DNA from: Eggerthella timonensis | GTDB taxonomy: Bacteria; Actinomycetota; Coriobacteriia; Coriobacteriales; Eggerthellaceae | Assembly: GCF_900184265.1 (NCBI RefSeq) | Contig: NZ_FXXA01000002.1 | Span: 2,466,539-2,530,538, forward strand | DNA length: 64,000 bases | Reading direction: 5' to 3' | Shown: piece after piece, positions 7,141-16,135 of the stretch | How positions within the stretch are numbered: position 1 is the stretch's first letter | Layout: every line of letters begins with the position of its first letter | Notes under the pieces: model-generated | The model's input: the letters and a program-made list of their open reading frames with translations, nothing else | Database searches by the model: none | Told to the model about the DNA's origin: nothing | Position numbers and translations under genes: made by a program

Positions 7141-9450
7141 ATGACCGACCGGACGCCGAGACGAACGGGCGCAGGGCGCTCCGAACGCCCCGCTGGCTCC
7201 GGTCGCCCTGCGCCCTCGACGCAGCGCGATTCGTACGGCCGCGCCTCCCATCGCGGCGCCGCGCCTGCGCGCCGCCAGCCGTCGCAACCGCCCTCGCGCC
7301 GCTCGCGCGCGAACGCGGGCGCCTCCCGGGCGCCCCGCGCCTCCGCGCAGCGCCCGCGCGACGCCCGCGCCTACAACGCTCCCGCCGTCTGGACGAAGGA
7401 CGCCCCGCGCTCCGCCGCCGCAGGCGGGCGCGGCCCCGTGCGCCGCATCCTCGGAGCCGTGGGAAGCGCGCTGCTGGCGCTCGTCGCGTTTGCGGGCACA
7501 GGGCTGGCCGCGCTGCTGCGCGCGCTCGCGCATCTCGTGGCGCGCAGCCGCATCGCCCTCGTAGCCCTCGTCGTGGTGGCGGTGGCGCTCGTCGGCGGCC
7601 TCGCGGACTTCGGCATGAACGCGGGCAAGGCCTATCCGGGCGTGCGGGTGGGCCAGATCGACGCTGCCGGCAAGACGGCCGACGAGCTGGTCGCCCTTAT
7701 CGAGGAAACCTACGGCGCCCGCCTGGCCCAGGGCACCGTCACCGTCTACGCGAACGACGAGGCCGCCTCGCGCATCGCCGACGAGGCGGCCGCCGCTCAG
7801 GACGCCGCGCTGGCCGAGCAGCTGGCGGTGGAGGAGGCCCGCGCCAACAAGCTGGCCTGGACGGCCGACGCCTCGTCGCTCGAGGCCCACGTGCCGGCAG
7901 AGGAGCTGGCCGCCGAGGCGCTCGCGGTGGGACGAGAGGACGGCGGCATCCTCGCGCGCCTCGCAGCGCTCGTCTCGGGCCGCGAGCTCGAACCGCGCGC
8001 CGCGTACGCCGACGCCGCCATCGAGTCGCTGGCCGCCGACATCGACGCCGCCATCGGCGACCCGCGCGTCGACTACGGCATCGCCGTCGAAGACGGCACG
8101 GCCGCGGTGACCGCAGGCCATGACGGGTCCATGGTGAACCGCGACGCGCTCAAGCGGACGCTCGACGGCATCTTCCTCGGGCAGGAGGGCGGCAGCGGGT
8201 CGTTCGTGGCCCAGACGGAGTACGCGCCCCTGCGCGTGGACGAAGCCGCCGCCCAGGCCACGTGCGACGCCGTGAACGCCGCCATCGCGCACGGCGCCCG
8301 CTTCGCCTACGACGGCGCCACGTGGAGCGCCTCGGCCTCCGACATCGGCGGCTGGGTGGGCACGCGCGTCGAGGGCTCCTCGCTCGTGGCGTTCGTCGAC
8401 GCGGCGAAGGCGAAGCCGGCGCTGCTGGCGCACGTGGCCGAGGTGAGCAAGGGCGATGCGGTGCGCGCGACGTTCGAAGTGGACGGCGACCAGGTGAGCG
8501 TGCGCACCCAGGGCGCGGGCACGATCCCGCTCGTCGCCGAGGCCGTCTCCCGGCTCGACGCGGCGCTGTTCGGCGAGGACGGCAAGGCGCTTGCGGGCGC
8601 AGGCGCCGACGAGCCGGTCGAGGTGGCCATCGGGTCGGGCCCGGCTCCCGAGACGATGCCGTTCGACGAGGCGATGGAGCTCGGCGTGATCGGCACCATC
8701 GCCGCCTACACCACCGAGTACACCACCGGTCCGGGCACCGAAGCGCGCAACCACAACATCGCCCTCGTGTCTCAATTCCTCAGCAACTCCGTGGTGAAGC
8801 CCGGCGACAGCTGGTCGTTCAACGGGACGGCAGGGGATTGCAGCACCGAGGAGCGCGGCTTCAAGGGCGCCGGCGCCATCGTGGACGGCGAGTACGACGA
8901 CGCCATCGGCGGCGGCATCTGCCAGGTGGCGACCACCATGTTCAACGCCGTGCACAACGCGGGCTTCCCCGTGCTCACGCGGCACAACCACTCGCTCTAC
9001 ATCGCCAGCTACCCCACGGGCCGCGATGCGGCGGTCAGCTGGCCCGATTTGGACCTCGTATGGGAAAACGATTCCGCCAGCGATGTTTTGGTGCGTCTTT
9101 CTTGTGTGGACGGGTCCGTAACCGCTACACTATACGGAGTCGATCCCGGATACCTCGTGTCCACGACGACCGGCGATTGGGGCGAGGGCGAGAAATACGC
9201 GACCAGGACGAAGGTCGACGAGACGCTCGCGCCGAACACGAGCTACGTCAAGACGCGGGGCACCGACGGACGCACCATCACGGTCATCCGCACGGTGAAG
9301 GACGAATCCGGCGCCGTCTTGCACGAGGACGCGTTCAACTCCGTGTACGACCCGGTGACGGAGGTTGTCGTCGAAGGGCCGAAATCCGCGGACGACGATA
9401 AGGGCGACGCTGCGACGGAGGGCTCTTCATCCAACGTCACGAGCAATTGA
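7141..9450 (+). CDS. Membrane-anchored VanW family protein with peptidoglycan-binding-like repeats
   Basis: A 769-residue protein. Residues 1-115 are a low-complexity Arg/Ala/Pro-rich cytoplasmic segment; a transmembrane helix follows near 138-158. Two extracellular repeats of the PG_binding_4/YoaR type come next, beginning around GVRVGQIDAAGKT and again after IDAAIGDP. The VanW domain lies near residues 520-680 and includes NHNIALVSQFLSNSVVKPG, GGGICQVATTMFNA and LTRHNHSLYIASYPTG. VanW occurs in some vancomycin-resistance clusters, but its chemistry is not established, and this architecture is common in Gram-positive envelope proteins. No other van resistance genes are nearby, so a general cell-wall role is likelier. 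It starts 3 bases after the previous gene. Confidence 0.88.
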   Translation: MTDRTPRRTGAGRSERPAGSGRPAPSTQRDSYGRASHRGAAPARRQPSQPPSRRSRANAGASRAPRASAQRPRDARAYNAPAVWTKDAPRSAAAGGRGPVRRILGAVGSALLALVAFAGTGLAALLRALAHLVARSRIALVALVVVAVALVGGLADFGMNAGKAYPGVRVGQIDAAGKTADELVALIEETYGARLAQGTVTVYANDEAASRIADEAAAAQDAALAEQLAVEEARANKLAWTADASSLEAHVPAEELAAEALAVGREDGGILARLAALVSGRELEPRAAYADAAIESLAADIDAAIGDPRVDYGIAVEDGTAAVTAGHDGSMVNRDALKRTLDGIFLGQEGGSGSFVAQTEYAPLRVDEAAAQATCDAVNAAIAHGARFAYDGATWSASASDIGGWVGTRVEGSSLVAFVDAAKAKPALLAHVAEVSKGDAVRATFEVDGDQVSVRTQGAGTIPLVAEAVSRLDAALFGEDGKALAGAGADEPVEVAIGSGPAPETMPFDEAMELGVIGTIAAYTTEYTTGPGTEARNHNIALVSQFLSNSVVKPGDSWSFNGTAGDCSTEERGFKGAGAIVDGEYDDAIGGGICQVATTMFNAVHNAGFPVLTRHNHSLYIASYPTGRDAAVSWPDLDLVWENDSASDVLVRLSCVDGSVTATLYGVDPGYLVSTTTGDWGEGEKYATRTKVDETLAPNTSYVKTRGTDGRTITVIRTVKDESGAVLHEDAFNSVYDPVTEVVVEGPKSADDDKGDAATEGSSSNVTSN

Positions 9451-9465
9451 GAGGTGAATACTCAG

Positions 9466-10776
9466 GTGTACTACCAGCCAGACATCGAGACCATGCCCGT
9501 AGAGCAGCTGCGCGGCCTGCAGCTCGCGCGCATGAAGAAGACCGTGGCCCACGCCTACGACAACGTGGCGTTCTACCAGCAGTCGTTCAAGGACGCCGGC
9601 GTCGAGCCGGGAGATCTCAAGACGCTTGACGATCTCGCGAAGTTCCCGTTCGTCGTGAAGCAGGACATGCGCGACGCCTACCCGTTCGGGCTGTTCGCCG
9701 TGCCGCAGAAGGACGTCGCGCGCATCCATGCGTCCTCCGGGACGACGGGCCAGGCCACCGTGGTGGGCCACACCGCGAACGATCTGGCGAACTGGGGCGA
9801 CTGCTTCGCGCGCGGCATCTACATGGTGGGCGGCAACGAGAACTCGACCATCCAGGTGTCCTACGGCTACGGCCTGTTCACGGGCGGCTTGGGCGCGCAC
9901 GCCGGCGGCGAGGCCGTGGGCTGCTCGGTGATCCCCACCTCGTCGGGCAACACGAAGCGCCAGATCCAGATGATGAAGGACCTCGGCACCGACATCCTCG
10001 CATGCACGCCGTCCTACGCGCTGCTCATTGCCGACACGGCCATCGAGATGGGCTACGACCCCGCCACCGAGTTCAAGATCTCGGCCGGCATCTTCGGAGC
10101 CGAGCCCGCCTCCGAGAGCATGCGCGAGGATATCCGCAAGAAGCTCGGCATCCAGTACTGCGACGTGTACGGCCTGTCCGAGGTCATGGGCCCCGGCGTG
10201 GCCATGGAATGCGCCGAATCGAGGGGCCTGCACGTGGCCGAGGACCAGTTCTACGCCGAGATCGTCGATCCCGACACGCTCCAGCCCGTGCCCGACGGCA
10301 CCTACGGCGAGCTCGTGTTCACCACGCTCGTGCGCGAGTGCTGCCCGCTCGTGCGCTACCGCACCCGCGACGTCACGCGCATCATCCCCGAGGCGTGCGG
10401 CTGCGGTCGCACCCACCGCAAGATCGACCGCATCGTGGGCCGCACCGACGACATGCTCATCCTGCGCGGCGTGAACGTGTTCCCGTCCCAGATCGAGCAG
10501 GTCATCGTCAGCTTCCCCGAGATCGCGGCGCAGTACCAGATCATCCTCACCTCGAAGGGCCCGCTCGACCACGTCGAGCTCGACGTGGAGACCGTTCCCG
10601 AATTCCCGTTCGACGAGATCCGCAAGCTCGAGGACCTCAAGCGCCGCCTGGCGTCCGAGCTCAAGAGCAACCTGCAGATCGCCGTCGACATCAAGATCGT
10701 GGAGCCGAAGACCATCGAGCGCAGCGAGGGCAAGGCGAAGCGCATCATCGACCTCAGAGAAGGGAAGAAGGCATGA
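9466..10776 (+). CDS. Phenylacetate-CoA ligase family enzyme (PaaK-like, copy 1)
   Basis: A 436-residue AMP-forming ANL-superfamily ligase that activates aryl-acetic acids with CoA and ATP, or runs in reverse. The ATP-binding P-loop-like motif is IHASSGTTGQATVVG, and YGLSEVMGPG is the adenine-binding region. The C-terminal domain has the hinge/LRGVNVFPSQ segment and ends with the usual Lys-containing GKAKRIIDLR. A GTG at 9466 is preferred over an in-frame GTG at 9454 because GAGAGGTGA precedes it at correct spacing and homologues begin with MYYQP-like residues. The stop overlaps the start of an ACT-domain gene (ATGA). A second copy lies at 16.1 kb with the IOR operon. Confidence 0.9.
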   Translation: MYYQPDIETMPVEQLRGLQLARMKKTVAHAYDNVAFYQQSFKDAGVEPGDLKTLDDLAKFPFVVKQDMRDAYPFGLFAVPQKDVARIHASSGTTGQATVVGHTANDLANWGDCFARGIYMVGGNENSTIQVSYGYGLFTGGLGAHAGGEAVGCSVIPTSSGNTKRQIQMMKDLGTDILACTPSYALLIADTAIEMGYDPATEFKISAGIFGAEPASESMREDIRKKLGIQYCDVYGLSEVMGPGVAMECAESRGLHVAEDQFYAEIVDPDTLQPVPDGTYGELVFTTLVRECCPLVRYRTRDVTRIIPEACGCGRTHRKIDRIVGRTDDMLILRGVNVFPSQIEQVIVSFPEIAAQYQIILTSKGPLDHVELDVETVPEFPFDEIRKLEDLKRRLASELKSNLQIAVDIKIVEPKTIERSEGKAKRIIDLREGKKA

Positions 10777-11201
10777 TTTCGCAGCTGACCGTTTTCCTCG
10801 AGAACGAGAAGGGCCGCCTCGCGGCCGCCTGCCGCGCCGTCTCCGACGCGGGCATCAACATGCACGCGCTCAACCTCGCCGACACGGCGGACTTCGGCGT
10901 CGTGCGCATGCTGACCGACACGCCCGAGGCCGCGGCCGAAGCGCTGCGCGAGCAGGGCTACCGTGCCACCGTCACCTCGGTGCTCGGCGTGCGCGTGCCC
11001 AACGTGCCGGGCGGCCTGGCCACGCTCCTCGAGTTCATGGACGAGCAGGACGCGAACGTCGAGTACGGCTACTGCTTCTCGGTGAACGAGGACTTCGCCG
11101 TCGACGTTCTCAAGGTCGACGGCTCGGACGATCTGGAGCAGAAGCTGACCGAAGCCGGTTTCGAACCGGTCCGACCGGAGGATATCTACCGCATTGACTA
11201 A
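10773..11201 (+). CDS. Tandem ACT-domain protein (copy 1)
   Basis: A 142-residue protein made of two ACT domains: the first starts ISQLTVFLENEKGRLAAACRAVSDAGIN, the second follows VLGVRVPNVPGGLATLLEFMDE. ACT pairs bind amino acids and regulate enzymes. Stand-alone ACT proteins are regularly found beside paaK and ior genes. The start overlaps the paaK stop by ATGA, implying translational coupling. It is likely an allosteric partner sensing an aromatic amino acid; which ligand cannot be read from sequence. Confidence 0.88.
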   Translation: MISQLTVFLENEKGRLAAACRAVSDAGINMHALNLADTADFGVVRMLTDTPEAAAEALREQGYRATVTSVLGVRVPNVPGGLATLLEFMDEQDANVEYGYCFSVNEDFAVDVLKVDGSDDLEQKLTEAGFEPVRPEDIYRID

Positions 11202-12597
11202 CACCTTCAAGCACCTCGCATCCATCGGGCATGCGCGCTTTCTGGCGTGCATGCTCGCGTGCGCGCTCGCGTTCTCGAGCGCGGCCGTGCCCACGCTCGC
11301 CTTCGCCGACGTGCGCAAGGCCGACGTCGTCTACGGCCAGACCGTCGACGCGCGCGGCCTGGCCGTGGCGCAGTGCCCCAACATCGACGCCGAGTACGCC
11401 ATCGTGATGGGCGCCGACGGCACCGTGTACTTCGAGCGCAACGCCCAGAGCCCCACGCAGATCGCCTCCATCACGAAGATCATGACCGGCGTGGTCGCCC
11501 TCGATGCTGTGGCCAGCGGGCTCGTGACGCTCGATTCCCCCATCACGGTGTCCGCCGCCGCGGCGGCCGTGGGCGAATCGTCGGCGGGCCTGCAGGAGGG
11601 CGACGTCATGGATCTCGACGCGGCGCTCAAGGCGCTGCTCGTGCCTTCGGGCAACGACGCCGCCGTGGCCATCGCCGAGACCGTCGGGGCCCTCATGGAG
11701 CCGGGCGCGGCCGATCCGGAAGCCGTGTTCGTGGATGCGATGAACGCCAAGGCGCAGGAGCTCGGCTGCACCGACACGGTGTACGAGAACCCCCACGGCC
11801 TCGATTTCGACGCCTACGAGGGCAACCTGCACAGCACGGCCGCCGACGTGGCCAAAGTGGTGCAGTACGCCATGACCAACGACACGTTCCGCGCGGCCGT
11901 GGGCGGCGGCAGCACCGACATCCAGGTGACGCGCGCCGACGGCACGAAAGCCGACATCTACCTCGAGACCACCGACGGCTTCTTCGACATCTACGAGTAC
12001 GCCGTGGGCGTGAAGACCGGCGTCACGCTGCTGGCCGGCCCGTCGTTCGCGGGCGCCGCCAACAAGGACGGACGCGAGCTGTACGCCATCGTCATCAACT
12101 CGTCCTCGGAGGCGCAGCGCTTCCAGGATGCCGAGAACCTGTGCGAGTGGGTGTACCAGCACGAGATCTCCTACCAGCTGGCGAACAGCCCCGAAACCGC
12201 CACGATGAACGGCGCGGAGGTGCCGGTGGTGGCCGAGGTGGCGCACGCCGGGTGGATCGACGCCACGGTGAAGGCGACGCTGCGCGATCCCGCCGCAGCC
12301 GTCACCATCTTCGACCTGAACGGCAACGTGAGCCAGTCGCTCGAGTTCGACGAGCTGACGGGCAACGTGAAGGAAGGCGACAAGGTGGGCACAATCACCT
12401 TCAAGCAACGCAACGCCACCATCGCGACGATGGACCTCGTAGCGTGCGAGGACCTGGACGCGCCCGACTTCTTCGAGGGCGTCGGCGTGTGGTGGGACCG
12501 CCTGTTCCGCAGCTTCTCGGGCGGCCAGCAGGAGGCGCAGTCCGTCACGCTCAACGAAACGCCGCTCGTCATCGACAAGACCGCGTCCGCCGCGTAA
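11194..12597 (+). CDS. Secreted D-alanyl-D-alanine carboxypeptidase (peptidase S11)
   Basis: A 467-residue penicillin-binding protein of the DacA/DacF type that trims D-Ala from peptidoglycan pentapeptides. A Sec signal peptide spans about residues 10-38, ending ALAFADV. The catalytic motifs are SxxK in ASITKIM (Ser92, Lys95), SxN in PSGNDAA, and KTG in VGVKTGV. A C-terminal beta-rich domain follows, and the end has an aromatic-rich segment (VWWDRLFRSF) that may be the usual amphipathic membrane anchor. The start is TTG at 11194, inside the end of the ACT gene, with GGAGGA 11 bases upstream. An ATG at 11230 or 11248 is an alternative, but would shorten the signal peptide. Confidence 0.92.
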   Translation: MTNTFKHLASIGHARFLACMLACALAFSSAAVPTLAFADVRKADVVYGQTVDARGLAVAQCPNIDAEYAIVMGADGTVYFERNAQSPTQIASITKIMTGVVALDAVASGLVTLDSPITVSAAAAAVGESSAGLQEGDVMDLDAALKALLVPSGNDAAVAIAETVGALMEPGAADPEAVFVDAMNAKAQELGCTDTVYENPHGLDFDAYEGNLHSTAADVAKVVQYAMTNDTFRAAVGGGSTDIQVTRADGTKADIYLETTDGFFDIYEYAVGVKTGVTLLAGPSFAGAANKDGRELYAIVINSSSEAQRFQDAENLCEWVYQHEISYQLANSPETATMNGAEVPVVAEVAHAGWIDATVKATLRDPAAAVTIFDLNGNVSQSLEFDELTGNVKEGDKVGTITFKQRNATIATMDLVACEDLDAPDFFEGVGVWWDRLFRSFSGGQQEAQSVTLNETPLVIDKTASAA

Positions 12598-12622
12598 CGC
12601 CGGACCTCAGAGAGGATACGCC

Positions 12623-13060
12623 ATGAGCATGTGCCCAGTATGCAACAACCCCATCGACTCGCAGGCTGCCGCCTGCCCGCATTGCGGGTTCAAGCTGCTC
12701 GGCTCGACCCAGCGCTTCGAGCCGCTGTCGTTCGGCGACGACGCGCTTCCCGTCGCGGCGGCCCCCCAGGCAGCCGCCGCGCTCCACGTGGTGCGCGGGC
12801 CGCAGACCGGCGTGACCTACCAGCTGGGCGACCAGCCGCTCACCATCGGCCGGAGCCCGCAGTGCGACCTGTTCCTCAACGACATGACCGTGTCGCGCGA
12901 GCATGCCGCGGTGGAACCCGCAGACGGCGGCTACGTCATCCGCGACGCCAATTCGTTCAACGGCGTGTGGGTGAACAACGACAGCGTGGAGGCGCGCCGC
13001 CTCGTTTCGGGCGACGTCATCCAGATCGGCGCCTTCTGCCTCGTCTACAAGGAAGAGTAG
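12623..13060 (+). CDS. Zinc-ribbon plus FHA-domain protein
   Basis: A 145-residue cytoplasmic protein. Residues 4-22 form a zinc ribbon (CPVCNNPI then CPHCGFKL). After a linker comes an FHA phosphothreonine-binding domain with the hallmark residues in TIGRSPQCDLFLNDMTVSREHA and DANSFNGVWVNN. FHA modules bind proteins phosphorylated by Ser/Thr kinases, so this could report PknB-type signalling on cell-wall synthesis. It sits 25 bases after the carboxypeptidase gene with a good ribosome site (AGAGAGGA). The partner kinase is not in the window. Confidence 0.88.
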   Translation: MSMCPVCNNPIDSQAAACPHCGFKLLGSTQRFEPLSFGDDALPVAAAPQAAAALHVVRGPQTGVTYQLGDQPLTIGRSPQCDLFLNDMTVSREHAAVEPADGGYVIRDANSFNGVWVNNDSVEARRLVSGDVIQIGAFCLVYKEE

Positions 13061-13062
13061 CG

Positions 13063-13105
13063 CCGTATGTCCCCAATGGGGTCTGACCCCATTGGGGACA
13101 TACGG
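13063..13105. repeat. Perfect 19-bp palindrome with GGGGTCTGACCCC centre
   Basis: The arms 13063-13081 and 13087-13105 are exact inverted repeats around a TCTGA loop; the arm reads CCGTATGTCCCCAATGGGG. It begins 2 bases after the FHA stop codon, so it may end that transcript, but no T-tract follows. The GGGGTC-GACCCC centre resembles REP-type dispersed palindromes. Confidence 0.85.
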
Positions 13106-13117
13106 CCGGATACGGGT

Positions 13118-13177
13118 GCATCATCGCCCCGAAAACACGCTTGGAGGCCGTTTTGCGTGTTTTCGGGGCGATGATGC
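13118..13177. repeat. Second perfect palindrome, 23-bp arms
   Basis: The arms 13118-13140 and 13155-13177 are exact inverted repeats separated by 14 bases; they contain CATCGCCCCGAAAACACG. It follows the first palindrome after 12 bases. Together they form a double-hairpin block between the FHA gene and iorA. Confidence 0.85.
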
Positions 13178-13203
13178 GTTTCGGAGCGCTCGTCATTCTC
13201 GCT

Positions 13204-13270
13204 CAACGTGCGCCGTTCGGCTCGGTTTCGATGGTTTGACCGGGGCGGGCGGCGCACGTTGCCGTATAAT
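13204..13270 (+). promoter_or_regulatory. iorA promoter region with an 11-bp inverted repeat
   Basis: A consensus -10, TATAAT, is at 13265-13270, 34 bases before the iorA ATG. A -35-like TTGACC at 13236-13241 is 23 bases away, longer than usual. The inverted repeat CAACGTGCGCC (13204-13214) / GGCGCACGTTG (13251-13261) brackets the -35 and touches the -10. This is a plausible regulator site. Confidence 0.5.
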
Positions 13271-13304
13271 TCCGACGTGGGTCATTACACGGAAGGGTTC
13301 GCTC

Positions 13305-15068
13305 ATGGAATTGATGTCAGGCAACGAGGCAATAGCCCAGGGGGCATGGGAGGCCGGCGCGCGCATCGGCGTGGCCTATCCCGGCACGCCGTCGACGGAG
13401 ACGCTCGAGGCGTTCGCGAAGAAGGACGGCGTGTACGCCGAATGGGCCGTCAACGAGAAGGTGGCCGTGGAAGTGGGCATCGGGGCGTCGGCCGCCGGCG
13501 CGCGCGTGCTGACCACGATGAAGCACGTCGGCGTGAACGTGGCCGCCGATCCGCTGTTCACCGCCGCGTATTCGGGCGTCGGGGGAGGCCTCGTGGTGCT
13601 CGCCGCCGACGATCCGGGCATGTACTCGTCGCAGAACGAGCAGGATTCCCACTGGTACGCCCGCGCGGCGCACATCCCCATGCTCGACCCCGCCGACTCC
13701 GCCGAGGCGCTGCGCTTCACCCGCGAGGCGTACCAGCTGTCCGAGCGCTTCGACGTGCCGGTGTTCATCCGCTCCACGGTGCGCGTGTCGCACACGAAGA
13801 CGCCGGTCGAGCCGGGCGAGCGCGTCGAAGCGGCGCTCAAGCCCTACGAGAGCGACCCCGCGAAGTGGGTCATGATGCCCGCGTTCGCGAAGCCGCGCCG
13901 CAAGGTGCAGCTCGAGCGCATCGACGCGCTGCGCGCCTGGGCCGAGGAATGCCCCTACAACGAGGTGCTGCATCGCGGAAGCGCCGTGGGCGTGGTGTGC
14001 GCGGGCGCCGTCTACCAGCACGTGCGCGAGGCGCTGCCCGACGCGTCCGTGTTCAAGCTGGGCCTCACCTGGCCACTGCCGGCTGCTGCGCTGCGCGATT
14101 TCGCCGACGGCGTGGAGGCGCTCTACGTGGTGGAGGAGGCTTCCGAGTACCTTGCCGAAAGCGTGCGCGCGCTCGGCGTCGAGGTGGCGCCGTTCGCCCG
14201 TCCGCTGCCGCGCGACGGCGAGCTGACGCCCGGCCTCATCCGCGCGGCGTTCGGCTGCGACGAGCCCGCGCACGAGCAGCTGCCCGCCGGCCTTCCCGGC
14301 CGTCCGCCGGCGCTGTGCGCCGGATGCCCGCACCGCCTCGTGTTCAAGGAGCTGTCTCGCATGAAGGCCGTCGTCACGGGCGACATCGGCTGCTACACGC
14401 TGGGCGCGCTGCCGCCGCTGTCCGCCATGGACACCACCATCGACATGGGCGCGTCGGTCTCGATGTCGCACGGCTTCGAGCTGGCCTGGGCGGGAACCGA
14501 CCACCGCCCCGTCGTGGGCGTCATCGGCGACTCGACGTTCGCGCACTCGGGCCTCTCGGCGCTGATCTCCACCGTGTACAACCGAGGCGGCGGCACCATC
14601 TGCGTGCTCGACAACCGCACCACCGCCATGACGGGCCGCCAGGGCAACCCCTTCAACGGCGAGACGCTGCAGAAGCGCCCCTCGCGCGAGCTCGACCTCG
14701 AGGGCGTCGTGCGCGCCATCGGCGTCGAGGACGTGCGCACCATCGACCCGAACGATGCGTTGGCCGTGCGCCGCGCGCTCAAGGAGGCCGTGGCCACGGG
14801 CGAGCTGTCCGTGCTCGTGTTCCGCAGCCCGTGCGTGCTCATCGACCGGCATCGGGAGCCTGCGTACGCGGTGGGCGAGGCCTGCACGGCCTGCGGCGTG
14901 TGCTCGACGCTGGGCTGCCCGGCCATCGCGAAGGACCCGGCTAACGACCACGCGCTCATCGACGCCGCGCAGTGCATCGGGTGCGGCCAGTGCGCGCAGT
15001 ACTGCGCTTATCGGGCCATCGCGCAACCCGAACCCGCTATCTCGGCAAACGAAGGGAGCCAGGCATGA
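13305..15068 (+). CDS. iorA: Indolepyruvate ferredoxin oxidoreductase, alpha subunit
   Basis: A 587-residue thiamine-diphosphate enzyme that oxidatively decarboxylates aryl pyruvates (from Trp, Phe, Tyr) to aryl-acetyl-CoA and reduces ferredoxin. The N-terminal pyrimidine-binding domain starts MSGNEAIAQGAWEAGARIG and includes YPGTPSTE. The middle domain has CAGCPHRLVF. The TPP-binding segment is GDIGCYTLG to GVIGDSTFAHSGL. Two ferredoxin motifs close the protein: CTACGVCSTLGCPAI and CIGCGQCAQYCAYRAI. The ATG at 13305 has GGAAGGG seven bases before it. The stop overlaps iorB by ATGA. Confidence 0.96.
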   Translation: MELMSGNEAIAQGAWEAGARIGVAYPGTPSTETLEAFAKKDGVYAEWAVNEKVAVEVGIGASAAGARVLTTMKHVGVNVAADPLFTAAYSGVGGGLVVLAADDPGMYSSQNEQDSHWYARAAHIPMLDPADSAEALRFTREAYQLSERFDVPVFIRSTVRVSHTKTPVEPGERVEAALKPYESDPAKWVMMPAFAKPRRKVQLERIDALRAWAEECPYNEVLHRGSAVGVVCAGAVYQHVREALPDASVFKLGLTWPLPAAALRDFADGVEALYVVEEASEYLAESVRALGVEVAPFARPLPRDGELTPGLIRAAFGCDEPAHEQLPAGLPGRPPALCAGCPHRLVFKELSRMKAVVTGDIGCYTLGALPPLSAMDTTIDMGASVSMSHGFELAWAGTDHRPVVGVIGDSTFAHSGLSALISTVYNRGGGTICVLDNRTTAMTGRQGNPFNGETLQKRPSRELDLEGVVRAIGVEDVRTIDPNDALAVRRALKEAVATGELSVLVFRSPCVLIDRHREPAYAVGEACTACGVCSTLGCPAIAKDPANDHALIDAAQCIGCGQCAQYCAYRAIAQPEPAISANEGSQA

Positions 15069-15691
15069 TGACCTCGAACGATACCGTCACCGTCCTCTTG
15101 TGCGGCGTGGGCGGCCAGGGCACCATCCTGGCGGCCGACCTCCTGGCGCACGCGGCGCTGGAGTCGGGCTACGACGCGAAGGTATCCGAGATCCACGGCA
15201 TGTCGCAGCGCGGCGGCGCGGTGACCACCGTCGTGCGCTTCGGGCGCGAGGGCGTGCTGTCCATGGTGTCCGACGAGGGCTGCGCCGACTGCGTGGTCTC
15301 CTTCGAGACCACCGAGGCCCTGCGCAACCTCCCCAACGTGCGCGAGGGGGGCTACCTGCTCGTGGCCGACGAGTCCATCCAGCCGCTGCCCGTGCTCATC
15401 GGGCGCGCGTCCATGCCCGAGCACGCGCACGAGACGCTCCTCGCAGCGGGCGCCACGCTCATTCCGGCAAGCGACATCGCCGTGGGGGTTGGCGCGCCGA
15501 AGTCGGTGAACGTGGTGCTGCTGGGCGCGCTCGCGACGCGCCTCGACTTCACGGAGGATGCGTGGGAGCGGGTCATCGCGCGCCGCGTGCCGCCCAAGAC
15601 CGTCGACGCGAACCTGGCCGCGTTCCGCGCGGGCCTCGACTTCGCGCGCGACGGGGCATCGCGCTGCGACGGGGCCGGGGAGGGGATGTAA
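15065..15691 (+). CDS. iorB: Indolepyruvate ferredoxin oxidoreductase, beta subunit
   Basis: A 208-residue gamma-type (catalytic-gamma family) subunit partnering IorA. The nucleotide/CoA-binding beginning is VLLCGVGGQGTILAADLLA, followed by the family motif EIHGMSQRGGAVTTVVRFG. The length is normal. Translation is coupled to iorA by an ATGA overlap, and the next ACT gene starts 4 bases downstream. Confidence 0.95.
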   Translation: MMTSNDTVTVLLCGVGGQGTILAADLLAHAALESGYDAKVSEIHGMSQRGGAVTTVVRFGREGVLSMVSDEGCADCVVSFETTEALRNLPNVREGGYLLVADESIQPLPVLIGRASMPEHAHETLLAAGATLIPASDIAVGVGAPKSVNVVLLGALATRLDFTEDAWERVIARRVPPKTVDANLAAFRAGLDFARDGASRCDGAGEGM

Positions 15692-15695
15692 AGCC

Positions 15696-16130
15696 ATGAG
15701 CGTGCAGCAGATCAGCGTGTTTTTGGAAAGCCGTCCCGGTCATCTGCGCCGCGTGCTCGACGCGTTCGAGGAGGCGCACGTCAGCGTGCGCGGCTACAGC
15801 GCCTCGGACACGGGCGACTACGGCATCGTGCGCTTCATCGTGGACGCGCCCGACAAGGCGCTCGCCGTGCTGCAGGACATGGGCGCGGCGGCCACGCAGA
15901 CCGACGTGCTGTGCGCCCGCCTCGACGACGAGCCGGGTGAGCTCGCCCGCGTCATGGGCGTCATGGCCGATTGCGGCATCAACGTGACGTACAGCTATTC
16001 GCTCATCTCCACCTACATCGCGCTGGCCACAGACGAGCTCGCGCGCGCCGAGGAGCTGCTGGCGGGCGAGCCCGTCGAGCTCATCGGGCAGGACGACCTT
16101 GCGCGGCCCATCGCGCCGGAAGGCCGGTGA
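15696..16130 (+). CDS. Tandem ACT-domain protein (copy 2)
   Basis: A 144-residue protein of two ACT domains, the first in QISVFLESRPGHLRRVLDAFEEAHVS and the second in VLCARLDDEPGELARVMGVMADCGIN. It is paralogous to the ACT gene at 10.8 kb, and each copy is adjacent to a paaK. Position between iorB and paaK, with overlaps at both ends, argues that it regulates flux through the IOR/PaaK pathway in response to an aromatic compound. Confidence 0.88.
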   Translation: MSVQQISVFLESRPGHLRRVLDAFEEAHVSVRGYSASDTGDYGIVRFIVDAPDKALAVLQDMGAAATQTDVLCARLDDEPGELARVMGVMADCGINVTYSYSLISTYIALATDELARAEELLAGEPVELIGQDDLARPIAPEGR

Positions 16131-16135
16131 GCTGC

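Noticed and set aside
7141-9450. Vancomycin-resistance cluster suggested by VanW and, at 27 kb, VanZ
   Set aside because: No VanH/A/X, ligase or two-component genes occur, and the two are 18 kb apart; both families are widespread outside resistance clusters.
9454-9465. PaaK copy 1 start at GTG 9454
   Set aside because: No ribosome site; the GAGAGGTGA block fits GTG 9466.
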